A DNA stretch of 64,000 nucleotides from NCBI RefSeq assembly GCF_000714435.1, contig NZ_JJMW01000015.1, positions 62,001 to 126,000 on the forward strand, in the 5' to 3' direction. Below, piece by piece: positions 34,652 to 45,161 of the stretch (position 1 is the first letter of the stretch; the number at the start of each line of letters is the position of its first letter). This DNA comes from Exiguobacterium alkaliphilum 12/1 (GTDB lineage: Bacteria; Bacillota; Bacilli; Exiguobacteriales; Exiguobacteriaceae). A program made the translations under genes and the position numbers. The notes beneath the pieces are model-generated. The model was not told the origin of the DNA. It saw nothing but the letters and a program-made list of their open reading frames with translations, and searched no databases.

Positions 34652-37600
34652 ATGCTTCATTTGAATGTCCAATCGGCGTATAGTCTGATGCAGAGCACGG
34701 TTCGGTTGGAAGCCTATGTGGCACAGATGGCCGAACGTGGTAGCCGTGCCGTGGCGCTCGCCGACGAAGCATATTACGGCGTCCCTCAATTTTTTCGGCT
34801 GTGTGCGCGTTATAACGTCAAACCGGTCATCGGTTTGCGTACGGTGCTACGGGTCGGCGGGCTGGACGTGGCGGTGCTCGCGTACGCTGTCGAGGCGAGC
34901 CACATCGAACAGTTGTACCGGTACGTTGGGGGAGGGGCAATCACCGAAGCGACGGAACTCGCCATCGTCGTCTTACCTGATAATTGGAAGACGAGCGATC
35001 CGATGCATCGTCGTCGCCTCTTCCATCAATTGCTCAATCACGTAAAAGAGGACCGACTATGGCTCGGTCTGCCTGCACCGCAGACGACAGAGCACGTCCT
35101 CGTGTTGAAGCAGCTGCGGGCAATGCGTGAGGAACTCGGTGTCCGGCTCATCCCCGCTCCGGAGACGCGGTATATGCGCCAGGACGACTTTGAGGCGTAT
35201 CGCGCTTTGGTAGCGATCGGGGAAGGGGACGTCATCTCGGAAGAGGACATCCATCACCGAGGGCGCCATGTGCGTCTGCCTAGCGAGATGAACGATTGGT
35301 TCGATGCAGACGAGCTCGCCGAATTGGAGCGTTTCGAGGCAGGCGTCGAGCCGATTCAGTTGCCGGAAGCGGCTGCTGCCATCCCTGAATTGTCGGAAGC
35401 CTATCCACGATTGAAGCGGCTCGTCGCCGAACGGCTAAAGCAGAAGGGGTTGCTCCGTGAACCGTATCTCGAGCGGGCGCGCTATGAACTCGAGGTCATC
35501 GAACGGACCGGCTTCGCCTCGTACTTCCTCATCGTCGAGGACATCGTTCGTTTCGCCAAGGGTGAAGCGATTGAAGTCGGGCCGGGGCGCGGATCTGCGG
35601 CCGGTTCGCTCGTTAGTTTCGCCCTCGACATCACCGAGGTCGACCCGGTTCAGTTTGACTTGCTGTTCGAGCGTTTCTTGAACCCGGAACGTGTATCGAT
35701 GCCTGATATCGATTTGGACTTCGAAGACGAGCGCCGTGAGGAAGTCGTCCGCTACGTGCTCGAGAAGTACGGGGCACATCATGCCGCCCAGATTGGGACG
35801 CTTGCCACGTTCGGGGCGAAAGCGGCACTCCGCGACGTCGCCCGTGCCCTCGGCATGACGCTCGAAGAAGGGCAGGCGGCCAGCAAACAAGTGCGCGATG
35901 ACGGTCTTCAAGGCGTGCGGTCTAATCCGACGAAGATGAAATGGTTCGCCGGCAGTAAGAAGCGGTCCCAGTTATTGAAGATCGCCTCGGAGCTCGAGGG
36001 ATTGCCCCGCCAAGCCTCCATCCATGCCGCCGGACTCGTCCTCAGCCGGGAGGCGTTAGAGAACGTCACGCCGCTCCAACCGACGGATGGCGAACAAGTG
36101 ACGCAATATAATATGAAGGATCTCGAGGCGCTCGGTCTTTTGAAAATTGATTTACTCGGCTTGCGGAACTTGACCCGGCTCCGGCAGATGGAGACGCTCA
36201 TCCGTGAGTCCGACGCGATGTTCTCGTTGAAGACGATCCCGCTCAACGATGCGAAGACGCTTCGTCTGTTGGCCCGTGGTGACACGGATGGCATTTTCCA
36301 ATTCGAGTCGGATGGGATGAAACAGGCGCTCCGTCAAGTGAAGCCTTCCGCATTCGAAGATATCGTCGTCACGATGTCGCTCTATCGTCCGGGACCGATG
36401 CAGTTTATCGAGACGTACGCGAAGCGCAAGCACGGCATGCCCTATCAGCCGGTCCACCAGGTCGTCGGTGAACTGATGACGACGACGCACGGCGTCCTCG
36501 TCTATCAGGAGCAAGTGATGCGTCTATTGCGTGAACTGGCCGGTTACTCGTACGCCGAGGCGGATTTGGTACGACGGGCCATCGCCAAAAAAGATGTCGC
36601 GACGATCGAAGTCGAGAAGGCGCGTTTTCTCGAGCGGTCTGCCGCTTCTTACGGAGAGGACTCGATGCGTCAAGTGTTCTCGTGGATCGAGAAGTTTGCC
36701 GGCTACGGATTCAACCGTTCGCACGCGGTCGCATACAGCCTGATCAGCTACCGGCTCGCCTATGTGAAAGCCCATTTTCAACGGGTGTTTTATGTCACGA
36801 CCTATGACAAGACGAGTCAACTCGTACGGATGTTGCGAAAAGATAAAATCCCAATCTATCCGCCTGACGTGTTACACGGACAAGCCGGCCCGTTCCTTGA
36901 AGGTCCGGGCGTGCGACTCGGGCTCAAGGCGATCCTAGGCTTGACGAAGCGGGACGTCGAGCGTTTAATAGCGCATCATGAAACGTTTAAGGATGTAGGA
37001 CAGTTGCGAGAGTTGATGGAGTGGGGCGCAAAAGACGAGTTGAAGCTGCGGCGATTGCTCGGTGCCGGTGCGCTCGATCGCCTCTATCACGGTGAGCGTA
37101 GACAAGCGTTCCTCGCCGTGACGCGTCTACGCGAACAAGCGGATACCCATCTCTTGCCGGATGAACTGTCCGCGCTCGGTTTGAAACGGACAGAGCCGGT
37201 CGAACCGAACTGGTCGGAAGAAGAGCGGGAGGCGCTCGGGACGTGGATCGTCCATTCACCATTAATGACAGTCGCACCGCTCAATGTGACGACCGTGACG
37301 CTCGATGAAGTATCAGTGGGGGAAAGGGGATTTGTCGTCGTATACGTCGATGCGATTCGCACGTTCAAAACGAAGAAGCATGAGGACATGGGTGTGATGA
37401 TGGTCGACGACGGCGTCACCCAAGACGAAGTCGTCATCTTCCCGCGCGTGTTCCAAGCGTTCGGCCGATCGCTCTATAGCGGCAACGTCCTATTGCTCGA
37501 AGTCCATTCGAATGAGCGGGACGGCCGCCGCCAATGGATCGTCGAACGCGTGCGGCCATTGCACGGGCAGGCGTTGTTCGTCCGTCTTCGGCGCGAGACG

Positions 37601-37822
37601 TTCGCGGAGCTCGAAGAGTTGCTACATGCGTCACCGGGCGATGTGCCGGTCGTCTGTCGCTTTTCGGACTCGAAAGAAGTGAAGCAGCTCGCTTCCGCGT
37701 ATTCGGTCAATCCGACGGAATCGTTGATGCAGGCGTTGAAGAAACGGTTCGGTGAGACGGAAGTCGTCTTGAAACGAGTGGACTCGAAAATGGCTGGTAC
37801 GAAAACTAGTACCAAGTCATAA
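34652..37822 (+). CDS. dnaE: DNA polymerase III alpha subunit, DnaE type
   Basis: Error-prone second replicative polymerase of Firmicutes that extends RNA primers before PolC takes over. 1056 residues: N-terminal PHP domain (1-200), C-family polymerase core with PDIDLDFEDERREEVV (catalytic Asp, near 350), VGPGRGSAAGSLV and FNRSHAVAYSLISYR, then a helix-hairpin-helix and OB domain (about 850-1000). The PHP site reads LHLNVQS where active PHP enzymes have HxHxx, so it lacks key His and proofreading is not expected. Start ATG 34652 after GAGAGGAGGGG; upstream in-frame codons precede this site. A TATAAT is at 34584-34589. Confidence 0.96.
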   Translation: MLHLNVQSAYSLMQSTVRLEAYVAQMAERGSRAVALADEAYYGVPQFFRLCARYNVKPVIGLRTVLRVGGLDVAVLAYAVEASHIEQLYRYVGGGAITEATELAIVVLPDNWKTSDPMHRRRLFHQLLNHVKEDRLWLGLPAPQTTEHVLVLKQLRAMREELGVRLIPAPETRYMRQDDFEAYRALVAIGEGDVISEEDIHHRGRHVRLPSEMNDWFDADELAELERFEAGVEPIQLPEAAAAIPELSEAYPRLKRLVAERLKQKGLLREPYLERARYELEVIERTGFASYFLIVEDIVRFAKGEAIEVGPGRGSAAGSLVSFALDITEVDPVQFDLLFERFLNPERVSMPDIDLDFEDERREEVVRYVLEKYGAHHAAQIGTLATFGAKAALRDVARALGMTLEEGQAASKQVRDDGLQGVRSNPTKMKWFAGSKKRSQLLKIASELEGLPRQASIHAAGLVLSREALENVTPLQPTDGEQVTQYNMKDLEALGLLKIDLLGLRNLTRLRQMETLIRESDAMFSLKTIPLNDAKTLRLLARGDTDGIFQFESDGMKQALRQVKPSAFEDIVVTMSLYRPGPMQFIETYAKRKHGMPYQPVHQVVGELMTTTHGVLVYQEQVMRLLRELAGYSYAEADLVRRAIAKKDVATIEVEKARFLERSAASYGEDSMRQVFSWIEKFAGYGFNRSHAVAYSLISYRLAYVKAHFQRVFYVTTYDKTSQLVRMLRKDKIPIYPPDVLHGQAGPFLEGPGVRLGLKAILGLTKRDVERLIAHHETFKDVGQLRELMEWGAKDELKLRRLLGAGALDRLYHGERRQAFLAVTRLREQADTHLLPDELSALGLKRTEPVEPNWSEEEREALGTWIVHSPLMTVAPLNVTTVTLDEVSVGERGFVVVYVDAIRTFKTKKHEDMGVMMVDDGVTQDEVVIFPRVFQAFGRSLYSGNVLLLEVHSNERDGRRQWIVERVRPLHGQALFVRLRRETFAELEELLHASPGDVPVVCRFSDSKEVKQLASAYSVNPTESLMQALKKRFGETEVVLKRVDSKMAGTKTSTKS

Positions 37823-37826
37823 AAAG

Positions 37827-37855
37827 TGGTATAATCTGATTAATTGGTCTGACCA
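37827..37855 (+). promoter_or_regulatory. Promoter and GntR-type operator of the gntR-accDA operon
   Basis: Extended -10 TGGTATAAT (37827-37835) is followed by TGGTCTGACCA (37845-37855), a perfect 11-bp inverted repeat of the FadR-subfamily GntR type that would lie just after the transcription start. The first gene behind it codes a GntR regulator, so autoregulation is likely. Confidence 0.62.
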
Positions 37856-37899
37856 CTTTAGAGAGAATGCCATGTTAAATAAGGGAGTTGAACGGTCAG

Positions 37900-38454
37900 A
37901 TGCATGGAAAACACGCATCCTCATTTCACGAAAACATTTCGAAAATACGTTCGTTAATCGTTCAGGCGTCATTGAAACCGGGAGATCGTCTCCCGTCAGA
38001 GCGCGAACTCGCCGAGACGTTGTCGATTAGCCGGTCCTCGGTCCGAGAAGCGTTGCGCGCCCTCAGTTTTTTAGGGATCGTCGAGACGCGGCACGGTGGC
38101 GGCACGTTCTTGTGTGAGCAAGATCGACATCGCTACATCGAGATTTTGTCTGAGTTTATCGTGACGAAGCAGACGAAAGCGACCGACATTGTCGAGATGC
38201 TCCGTTTGCTCGAACGATTGGCGTTCTCAGAAGTCGAACCGACGAGAGAGCGCGTGCAGGCGCTCGAAGCGGTCTTGACCTCGGACCGCTTGTTCCGTCA
38301 ACAGCTCATCTTCAGTTTGAAGAACGAGTTGTTCATCCGCATTTGGAGCGAGGTCAACCGCTTTTATGATGGGACGGAGACAGGTGACTTATATAGCTTA
38401 GACGAACGAACTGAACTGTTTGAAATGTGGCGTAAAGTGGGGATGCCGGAATGA
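37900..38454 (+). CDS. GntR-family transcriptional regulator (FadR-like) upstream of accDA
   Basis: 184 residues. The winged helix-turn-helix (about 18-80) shows the GntR signature LKPGDRLPSERELAETLSISRSSVREALRAL. The C-terminal domain is short (about 100 residues; FadR/FCD domains have about 150), so its ligand pocket may be reduced. The next gene is accD (stop overlaps the longer accD frame), and a GntR gene in front of accDA occurs in other Bacillales, so a role in fatty acid synthesis control is inferred. ATG 37900 is preferred; a TTG at 37888 directly abuts GGGAG. Confidence 0.88.
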   Translation: MHGKHASSFHENISKIRSLIVQASLKPGDRLPSERELAETLSISRSSVREALRALSFLGIVETRHGGGTFLCEQDRHRYIEILSEFIVTKQTKATDIVEMLRLLERLAFSEVEPTRERVQALEAVLTSDRLFRQQLIFSLKNELFIRIWSEVNRFYDGTETGDLYSLDERTELFEMWRKVGMPE

Positions 38455-38468
38455 ACGAGGGGGAAGCG

Positions 38469-39323
38469 ATGACTGCTTTTTTCAAGAAACCAAAACGATA
38501 CATGCCGTTGCGCCAACGAGAACCAAAGATTGATGCGCCGCAAGGGTTGATGACAAAATGTCCAGCTTGTAAATATATGCATTACACGAAACAGTTGAAC
38601 GAACATCATAAAGTATGCGACTGTGGGTATCATTTCCCGCTCAGTGCCGATGAACGCATCGCGATGCTCGTCGACAGCGGCTCGTTTGAACAGTTTGCAG
38701 GACCGAATGTGTTGCGAAATCCGCTCGACTTTCCTGAATATGAAGAAAAGTTGGCGAAAGACAAAGAGCGGACCGGAATCGAAGAAGCCATCGTCTGCGG
38801 ACGGGCAACGATATCTGGTCAACCGTTCGTCGTCTGCGTCATGGACGCACGCTTCCGGATGGGTTCGATGGGCGCCTACGTCGGGGAAGCGATCGCTTCA
38901 GCCGTAAGAAGAGCGACCGCCGAACGCTTGCCGGTCGTCTTGTTCACCGCTTCTGGCGGCGCGCGTATGCAAGAAGGGATGGTCAGCCTCATGCAGATGG
39001 CGAACACGTCAATCGCATTGAAGCAACATGATGAGGCCGGCCTTCTTTATATCGCTTACTTAACGCATCCGACGACGGGCGGGGTCTCCGCGAGCTTCGC
39101 GATGCTCGGCGATTTGAACGTAGCCGAGCCGGGCGCGCTCATCGGGTTCGCCGGTCGCCGGATTATCGAACAGACGATTCGTGAAAAGCTTCCGGAAAAC
39201 TTCCAAACCGCTGAGTTTTTATTAGAGGCGGGTCAGCTTGACGCCGTCGTTCATCGTGAACAGATGCGTACGTTTTTACACAACATGATCACGTTACATG
39301 GTGGAGGTGTGAACCGTGTTTGA
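38469..39323 (+). CDS. accD: Acetyl-CoA carboxylase carboxyltransferase subunit beta
   Basis: Forms, with AccA, the carboxyltransferase that makes malonyl-CoA for fatty acid synthesis. 284 residues; N-terminal zinc ribbon [13 protein letters not shown] ... KVCDCGYHF (about 30-55) and a crotonase-fold transferase with [23 protein letters not shown] and [11 protein letters not shown]. The second half of the zinc ribbon is C-x-C, not the usual C-x2-C, one residue short. ATG 38469 follows GAGGGGGAAG; the upstream ATG at 38451 overlaps the GntR gene and lacks its own site. Its end overlaps accA by 8 bases. Confidence 0.96.
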   Translation: MTAFFKKPKRYMPLRQREPKIDAPQGLMTKCPACKYMHYTKQLNEHHKVCDCGYHFPLSADERIAMLVDSGSFEQFAGPNVLRNPLDFPEYEEKLAKDKERTGIEEAIVCGRATISGQPFVVCVMDARFRMGSMGAYVGEAIASAVRRATAERLPVVLFTASGGARMQEGMVSLMQMANTSIALKQHDEAGLLYIAYLTHPTTGGVSASFAMLGDLNVAEPGALIGFAGRRIIEQTIREKLPENFQTAEFLLEAGQLDAVVHREQMRTFLHNMITLHGGGVNRV

Positions 39324-40251
39324 TCCAATCAAAGAAGTGAACGAACAACTTTATAAACTTCGCGAGACGGCCGAGACGAAAGGGATTGATTTGTCTCGTG
39401 AGATTCGCCATCTCGAAGCGAAGTTACACCGATTAGAAAAAGACATTTATGGGAATATGAAACCGTGGGATCGCGTCCAGTTGGCTCGGAACCCGAAACG
39501 GCCGACGACGCTCGATTACATCAATCAACTGTTCCCAGATTTCATTGAACTTCACGGTGACCGGCACGGATATGACGATGCGGCCATCGTCGCAGGGATT
39601 GCGACGCTCGACGGTGCACCGGTCACGATTATCGGACACCAACGCGGGCGGAACACGAAAGAGAACATGGCGCGGAATTTCGGGATGCCCCATCCGGAAG
39701 GGTATCGAAAAGCATTGCGCTTCATGAAACAAGCGGAGAAGTTCAATCGCCCGATCATCACGTTCATCGATACGAAAGGGGCGTATCCGGGTAGAGCCGC
39801 CGAAGAACGCGGACAAAGTGAAGCGATTGCGCGCAACTTGTTCGAGATGGCGACGCTCAAGACGCCAATCGTCTCGGTCGTCATCGGGGAGGGCGGATCT
39901 GGCGGTGCGCTCGGCATCGGTGTTTGCGACCGTCTGCTCATGCTCGAGAACAGCACGTACTCCGTCATTTCGCCGGAAGGGGCGGCCGCATTGCTCTGGA
40001 AGGATGCGAAACTTGCGGAACGTGCTGCTGAGACGATGAAGATTACAGCACAAGACTTGTATGGATTGGGGATCGTCGATGAAGTCGTCACGGAAGTGTT
40101 CGGAGGCGCGCATATGGATGTGTCATTACAGTCTTCACTTCTGAAGCCTGTATTAACACAACACATCAAAGACTTAGGACAACAGAGCCGAGACGAGCTG
40201 TTAAGCGGTCGTGCCGCCAAATATCATCAAATTGGCACAATTGGCTCGTGA
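39316..40251 (+). CDS. accA: Acetyl-CoA carboxylase carboxyltransferase subunit alpha
   Basis: Alpha half of the carboxyltransferase. 311 residues with an N-terminal helical extension (1-45) and the family segments [40 protein letters not shown] and [21 protein letters not shown], which build the oxyanion hole and CoA site. It starts at GTG 39316 inside the end of accD (translational coupling), with TGGTGGAGGTG as ribosome binding site. AccB and AccC are not in this window. Confidence 0.96.
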   Translation: MFDPIKEVNEQLYKLRETAETKGIDLSREIRHLEAKLHRLEKDIYGNMKPWDRVQLARNPKRPTTLDYINQLFPDFIELHGDRHGYDDAAIVAGIATLDGAPVTIIGHQRGRNTKENMARNFGMPHPEGYRKALRFMKQAEKFNRPIITFIDTKGAYPGRAAEERGQSEAIARNLFEMATLKTPIVSVVIGEGGSGGALGIGVCDRLLMLENSTYSVISPEGAAALLWKDAKLAERAAETMKITAQDLYGLGIVDEVVTEVFGGAHMDVSLQSSLLKPVLTQHIKDLGQQSRDELLSGRAAKYHQIGTIGS

Positions 40252-40342
40252 AAACGGTAACAACCGCATAGCCAAACCGTTCAATCGTTCACCGGTTGAC
40301 CGTTTCCGAACGTACCCCATGTTTTTTTTTCACATACTTGTG

Positions 40343-40372
40343 TTGTAAAACAAAGGTCAGACATGGTATTTT
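40343..40372 (+). promoter_or_regulatory. pfkA promoter with GntR-type half site in the spacer
   Basis: TTGTAA, 18 bases, TATTTT. The spacer contains AAGGTCAGACAT, which on the minus strand is TGTCTGACC and resembles the operator before the GntR gene (shared GTCTGACC). Confidence 0.48.
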
Positions 40373-40399
40373 ATTTTCAGATTTCGTTAAAACACATAA

Positions 40400-41380
<981 letters not shown>

Positions 41381-41397
41381 CGAGTACCAGTGAACTC

Positions 41398-41440
41398 CAC
41401 AGAGACGGGATCAGGTCGGTTGACCCCCCGTTTTCTGTGT
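41398..41440 (+). other. Hairpin between pfkA and pyk
   Basis: CACAGAGACGGG and CCCGTTTTCTGTG pair imperfectly around a loop of about 17 bases. The T run is short, so it is more likely a weak attenuator or processing site than a full terminator; this could set the pfkA to pyk ratio. Confidence 0.35.
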
Positions 41441-41475
41441 GTAAATGTAATACATCCCCTAGGAGGTTTTTATTT

Positions 41476-43218
41476 ATGCGTAGAACGAAAATTGTATGTA
41501 CGATTGGACCAGCTTCAGAGAAACGTCTTCCGGAAATGATTGAAGCCGGTATGAACGTCGCCCGTCTCAACTTCTCACACGGTGACTATGAAGAGCACGG
41601 CGCACGTATCCGCGACATCCGCGAAGCAGCAAAAGCTGCCGGCAAAGTCGTGACGGTTCTTCTTGACACGAAAGGTCCTGAAATCCGTACACATACGTTT
41701 GAAGACGGAAAAGCACTCCTCGAAAAAGGAAAAGAAGTCATCATCGTCTCGACAGAAGAAATCGTCGGAACGAAAGATCGTTTCTCGGTCACGTACGAAG
41801 GTCTCTACGAAGACGTTGAAGTCGGGTCACGCATCATGCTCGATGACGGACTCATCGGTCTCCTTGTCGTTGAGAAGCTCCCGAACCGTGATCTTCGCTG
41901 CGTCATCGAAAACGAAGGCGTTATCAAGACGAAGAAAGGTGTCAACTTGCCTAACGTCAAGGTAAACCTTCCTGCCCTTACAGACAAAGACATCGCCGAC
42001 ATCGAGTTCGGGATTTCACAAGACATCGATGTCATCGCGGCATCGTTCGTCCGCCGTGCGTCTGACGTCGTTGAGATTCGTCAACTTCTTGAACGCAACA
42101 ACGCGTCACACATCAAAATCTATCCGAAAATCGAGAACCAAGAAGGTGTCGACAATATCGACGAAATCTTGGCGATTTCTGACGGTTTGATGGTCGCTCG
42201 TGGAGATCTCGGTATCGAGATCCCGACGGAAGAAGTGACACCCGTCCAAAAAGAATTGATCAAGAAATGTAACGACCTCGGGAAACCAGTCATCACGGCT
42301 ACACAGATGCTCGACTCAATGCAACGCAACCCACGCCCGACACGTGCGGAAGCGTCGGACGTTGCCAACGCCATCCTTGATGGGACAGATGCAGTCATGC
42401 TCTCTGGTGAGACGGCTGCCGGGGACTACCCAATCGAGTCAGTTCAAATGCAAGCAGCGATCGCTGTTCGCACGGAACAAATGCTCGACTACAAAAACTT
42501 GCTCAAAGATCGCCAGAAGCGCAGCGAGCACACGGTGACGGATGCAATCTCACAAGCGGTTGCCTACACGGCAATCAACTTGAACGCGAAAGCAATCTTG
42601 ACGCCGACACAATCAGGTTACACGGCTGCCCGTACAGCGAAGTATCGTCCAGAGGCGAACATTATCGCGGTGACGGAATCAGAGCGCGTGGCACGTCAAT
42701 TGAACCTCGTTTGGGGCGTATACCCGATCGTCGCCGACACGATGCCGAACAACACGGATGAGATGTTGGTACAGGCTTCTGAGGCAGCACGTCACGCTGG
42801 ATTTGTCACAGATGGCGACCTCGTCGTGATCTCAGCAGGAATCCCGGCTGCGACTGCTGGAACGACGAACATGATGAAAGTTCACATCGTCGGTCACGCC
42901 CTCGCGAACGGACGCGGCATCGGTGAGCGCGGTCTCGTCGGCGAAGTCGTGGTTGCGAACAATGCGGAAGAAGCGAACGCGAAAGCGAAAGAGGGTATGA
43001 TCCTCGTCGCACCGTTCACAGATAAAGAAATGATGCCAGCGATCGAGAAAGCGGCTGGAATCATCACGGAAGACGGCGGATTGACGAGCCATGCCGGCAT
43101 CGTCGGACCATCGCTTCGTAAACCAGTCATCGTCGGTGTCGAGTCTGCGACATCAACGCTCCGTGATGGTCAGATGATTTCGATCGACCCACTCACTGGT
43201 AAAATCTACAACGCGTAA
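41476..43218 (+). CDS. pyk: Pyruvate kinase with C-terminal PEP-utilising-like domain
   Basis: Last glycolytic step, PEP plus ADP to pyruvate plus ATP. 580 residues: the TIM barrel (1-~350) with [37 protein letters not shown] and [12 protein letters not shown], the regulatory C domain (~350-470), and the extra C-terminal domain (~480-580, [19 protein letters not shown]) typical of Bacillus and Geobacillus enzymes. The TSHA motif resembles the phosphohistidine loop of PEP-utilising enzymes. ATG 41476 follows AGGAGG; the longer frame upstream lies in the leader. Confidence 0.97.
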   Translation: MRRTKIVCTIGPASEKRLPEMIEAGMNVARLNFSHGDYEEHGARIRDIREAAKAAGKVVTVLLDTKGPEIRTHTFEDGKALLEKGKEVIIVSTEEIVGTKDRFSVTYEGLYEDVEVGSRIMLDDGLIGLLVVEKLPNRDLRCVIENEGVIKTKKGVNLPNVKVNLPALTDKDIADIEFGISQDIDVIAASFVRRASDVVEIRQLLERNNASHIKIYPKIENQEGVDNIDEILAISDGLMVARGDLGIEIPTEEVTPVQKELIKKCNDLGKPVITATQMLDSMQRNPRPTRAEASDVANAILDGTDAVMLSGETAAGDYPIESVQMQAAIAVRTEQMLDYKNLLKDRQKRSEHTVTDAISQAVAYTAINLNAKAILTPTQSGYTAARTAKYRPEANIIAVTESERVARQLNLVWGVYPIVADTMPNNTDEMLVQASEAARHAGFVTDGDLVVISAGIPAATAGTTNMMKVHIVGHALANGRGIGERGLVGEVVVANNAEEANAKAKEGMILVAPFTDKEMMPAIEKAAGIITEDGGLTSHAGIVGPSLRKPVIVGVESATSTLRDGQMISIDPLTGKIYNA

Positions 43219-43231
43219 TCGAATGCCAATC

Positions 43232-43264
43232 GAACCGACCTTAGCGATGAGGTCGGTTCTTTTT
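43232..43264 (+). terminator. Terminator of pyk
   Basis: GAACCGACCT, eight-base loop, AGGTCGGTTC, then five T. Confidence 0.92.
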
Positions 43265-43286
43265 CCATTCAGAAAGAAGGAGTCAT

Positions 43287-43751
43287 ATGAGTGCGTATCT
43301 ATTCTTATTGTTGCTCGTCTTAATTGGGATCGTCTCGCATAACCAATCGGTCATCATCGCCAGCAGCGTCTTGTTGATTATCAAGGCGGTCGGGTTCGGT
43401 GATCAACTGTTCCCGACGCTCGCCTCGAAAGGGATCCATTGGGGCGTGACAATCATCACCATCGCCGTCCTCGTTCCGATTGCAACGGGAGACATAGGTT
43501 TTCGTGAATTGTGGAATAGTATTAAAGGGCCGGTCGGGGTCATCGCGTTCGCTTCCGGGATCTTCGTCGCCGTCGCTGCTGGCCAGGGCGTTCAACTCAT
43601 GCGCGTCGACCCGGTCGTGACGACGGCGCTCCTTGCCGGAACGATTTTAGCGGTCGGTTTTATGAAAGGTGTACCGGTCGGGCCGCTCGTCGGGGCAGGG
43701 ATCGCCGCCCTCATTTTAGGCGGCTATCAACTGCTTGAGAAATGGTTTTGA
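43287..43751 (+). CDS. ytwI: DUF441 membrane protein (YtwI-like)
   Basis: 154-residue membrane protein with about four helices (residues 3-28 with SHNQSVIIASSVLLIIKA, 50-66, 78-100, 112-150) and the glycine-rich GPLVGAGIAALILGG end typical of DUF441. Function is unknown. Position between pyk and citZ is that of ytwI in B. subtilis. Own ribosome binding site AGAAAGAAGGAG before ATG. Confidence 0.88.
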   Translation: MSAYLFLLLLVLIGIVSHNQSVIIASSVLLIIKAVGFGDQLFPTLASKGIHWGVTIITIAVLVPIATGDIGFRELWNSIKGPVGVIAFASGIFVAVAAGQGVQLMRVDPVVTTALLAGTILAVGFMKGVPVGPLVGAGIAALILGGYQLLEKWF

Positions 43752-43765
43752 CAAATTTTGACGAC

Positions 43766-43781
43766 TGGATACGCTTACATT
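43766..43781 (-). promoter_or_regulatory. cre site upstream of citZ
   Basis: On the minus strand ATGTAAGCGTATCCAG matches WTGNAANCGNWNNCWW at 15 of 16 positions. It lies about 24-39 bases upstream of the TATACT -10 of citZ. Known: citZ of B. subtilis is CcpA and CcpC repressed. Confidence 0.58.
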
Positions 43782-43804
43782 TCTTTTTTTCAGTAAATTG
43801 TTTA

Positions 43805-43810
43805 TACTGA
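43805..43810 (+). promoter_or_regulatory. -10 of citZ
   Basis: TATACT with only a weak T-rich -35; the long 5' leader that follows has an 8-bp stem (43849-43856 with 43878-43885). Confidence 0.45.
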
Positions 43811-43938
43811 ATGGAGGACAGGACGGGTTGGCGTCGAAACACGATCGTGGGGAAAGCGTTCGGCGGCCGTTCTTATTCCCTACACATAGACTGGTTTCAT
43901 ACGGTCGACCACTTTTAAAGACTGAGGGGGAGTTATGG

Positions 43939-45051
43939 ATGTCAACAACAAAAGGGTTAGAAGGGATTGTGGCAGCAGCCTCGAAAGTAAGTTCGATTAT
44001 CGATGGACAATTGACTTACGGAGGGTACACAATTGATGATTTGGCGGACCACGCCACGTTTGAAGAAGTCGTCTTCTTGTTATGGAACGATCGTCTTCCT
44101 AAAGCGGACGAATTAAATACACTTTCAGCAGCACTCGTGAAGGAGGCGAAGTTACCGGAAGACGTCATCGCGACGCTCGAGCGGGCACCGAAATCGGCGA
44201 ACGCGATGGCGACGATTCGCACAGCGCTCTCGCAACTCGCTCTTTATGACGACGAGTCAGAAGATATGAGTGACGAGGCGAACATGCGTAAAGCGATTCG
44301 GCTTCAAGCGCAAATCGCGACGATCGTGACGGCGTTCGCACGACTTCGTAAAGGGGAGCAACCCGTCGCGCCGAAGCAAGGCTTGTCGTATGCGGCCAAC
44401 TTCCTCTACATGTTGAACGGAGAAGAGCCGAGTGAAGTCGCTGAGAAGACGATCGACAAAGCGCTCATCTTGCACGCCGACCATGAATTGAACGCATCGA
44501 CGTTCACGGCCCGCGTCTGTGTCGCGACACTCTCGGATATGTATTCGGGCGTGACGGCGGCGATGGGTGCATTGAAAGGCCCGCTCCACGGCGGTGCCAA
44601 CGAGGCGGTCATGAAGATGTTGCATGAAATCGGATCGGTCGATAAAGTCGAGGATTACGTTCGCGGCAAGTTCGAGCGTCGTGAGAAAATCATGGGCTTC
44701 GGTCACCGCGTCTACAAGGACGGCGACCCACGGGCGAAACACTTGAAAGAGATGAGCCGTCAATTGACAGCCCAAATCGGTGAGCCGGAATGGTACGAAA
44801 TGTCGGAGAAAATCGACCACCTCGTCGAGACGGAAAAAGGCTTGAAGCCGAACGTCGATTTCTATTCGGCATCCACATACTATGCGCTCGGTCTTGACGA
44901 AGAGTTGTTCACGCCGATTTTCGCCGTGTCACGGATGTCTGGGTGGATCGCCCACATCCTCGAGCAATACGCAGACAACCGTCTCATCCGTCCACGTGCG
45001 GAATATGTCGGCGAAGCGCATCGTTCTTACGTGCCGGTCAACGAGCGCTAA
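43939..45051 (+). CDS. citZ: Citrate synthase
   Basis: Condenses oxaloacetate and acetyl-CoA, the entry of the TCA cycle. 370 residues, the short Gram-positive type. Active site segments are LHADHELNASTFTARV (His), GPLHGGANEAVMKML, MGFGHRVYKDGDPRAK (His, with the citrate-binding Arg) and the Asp in NVDFYSAS. ATG 43939 is 7 bases after AGGGGGAG; the in-frame extension to 43798 is leader. Followed by icd and mdh, as in Bacillus, though icd may have its own start site. Confidence 0.96.
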   Translation: MSTTKGLEGIVAAASKVSSIIDGQLTYGGYTIDDLADHATFEEVVFLLWNDRLPKADELNTLSAALVKEAKLPEDVIATLERAPKSANAMATIRTALSQLALYDDESEDMSDEANMRKAIRLQAQIATIVTAFARLRKGEQPVAPKQGLSYAANFLYMLNGEEPSEVAEKTIDKALILHADHELNASTFTARVCVATLSDMYSGVTAAMGALKGPLHGGANEAVMKMLHEIGSVDKVEDYVRGKFERREKIMGFGHRVYKDGDPRAKHLKEMSRQLTAQIGEPEWYEMSEKIDHLVETEKGLKPNVDFYSASTYYALGLDEELFTPIFAVSRMSGWIAHILEQYADNRLIRPRAEYVGEAHRSYVPVNER

Positions 45052-45111
45052 GGCGAACGAAAAAGATCGAGTCACAATTTAGACATAAACTTTGGTAAAC
45101 TAACAAGTGAC

Positions 45112-45137
45112 GTAGGTCGGCGCAAGCGTCGGCCTAC
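45112..45137 (+). other. Strong hairpin in the citZ-icd gap
   Basis: GTAGGTCGGCG, loop CAAG, CGTCGGCCTAC: 11 pairs including two G-T pairs and no T run. Not a terminator; perhaps an RNA stabiliser at a processing site. Confidence 0.65.
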
Positions 45138-45161
45138 AGTAATGTACTTAGGGGGATTCAT

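Noticed and set aside
43798-43938. 47-codon upstream extension of citZ
   Set aside because: No suitable start site; the AGGGGGAG site and alignment to known citrate synthase start favour ATG 43939.
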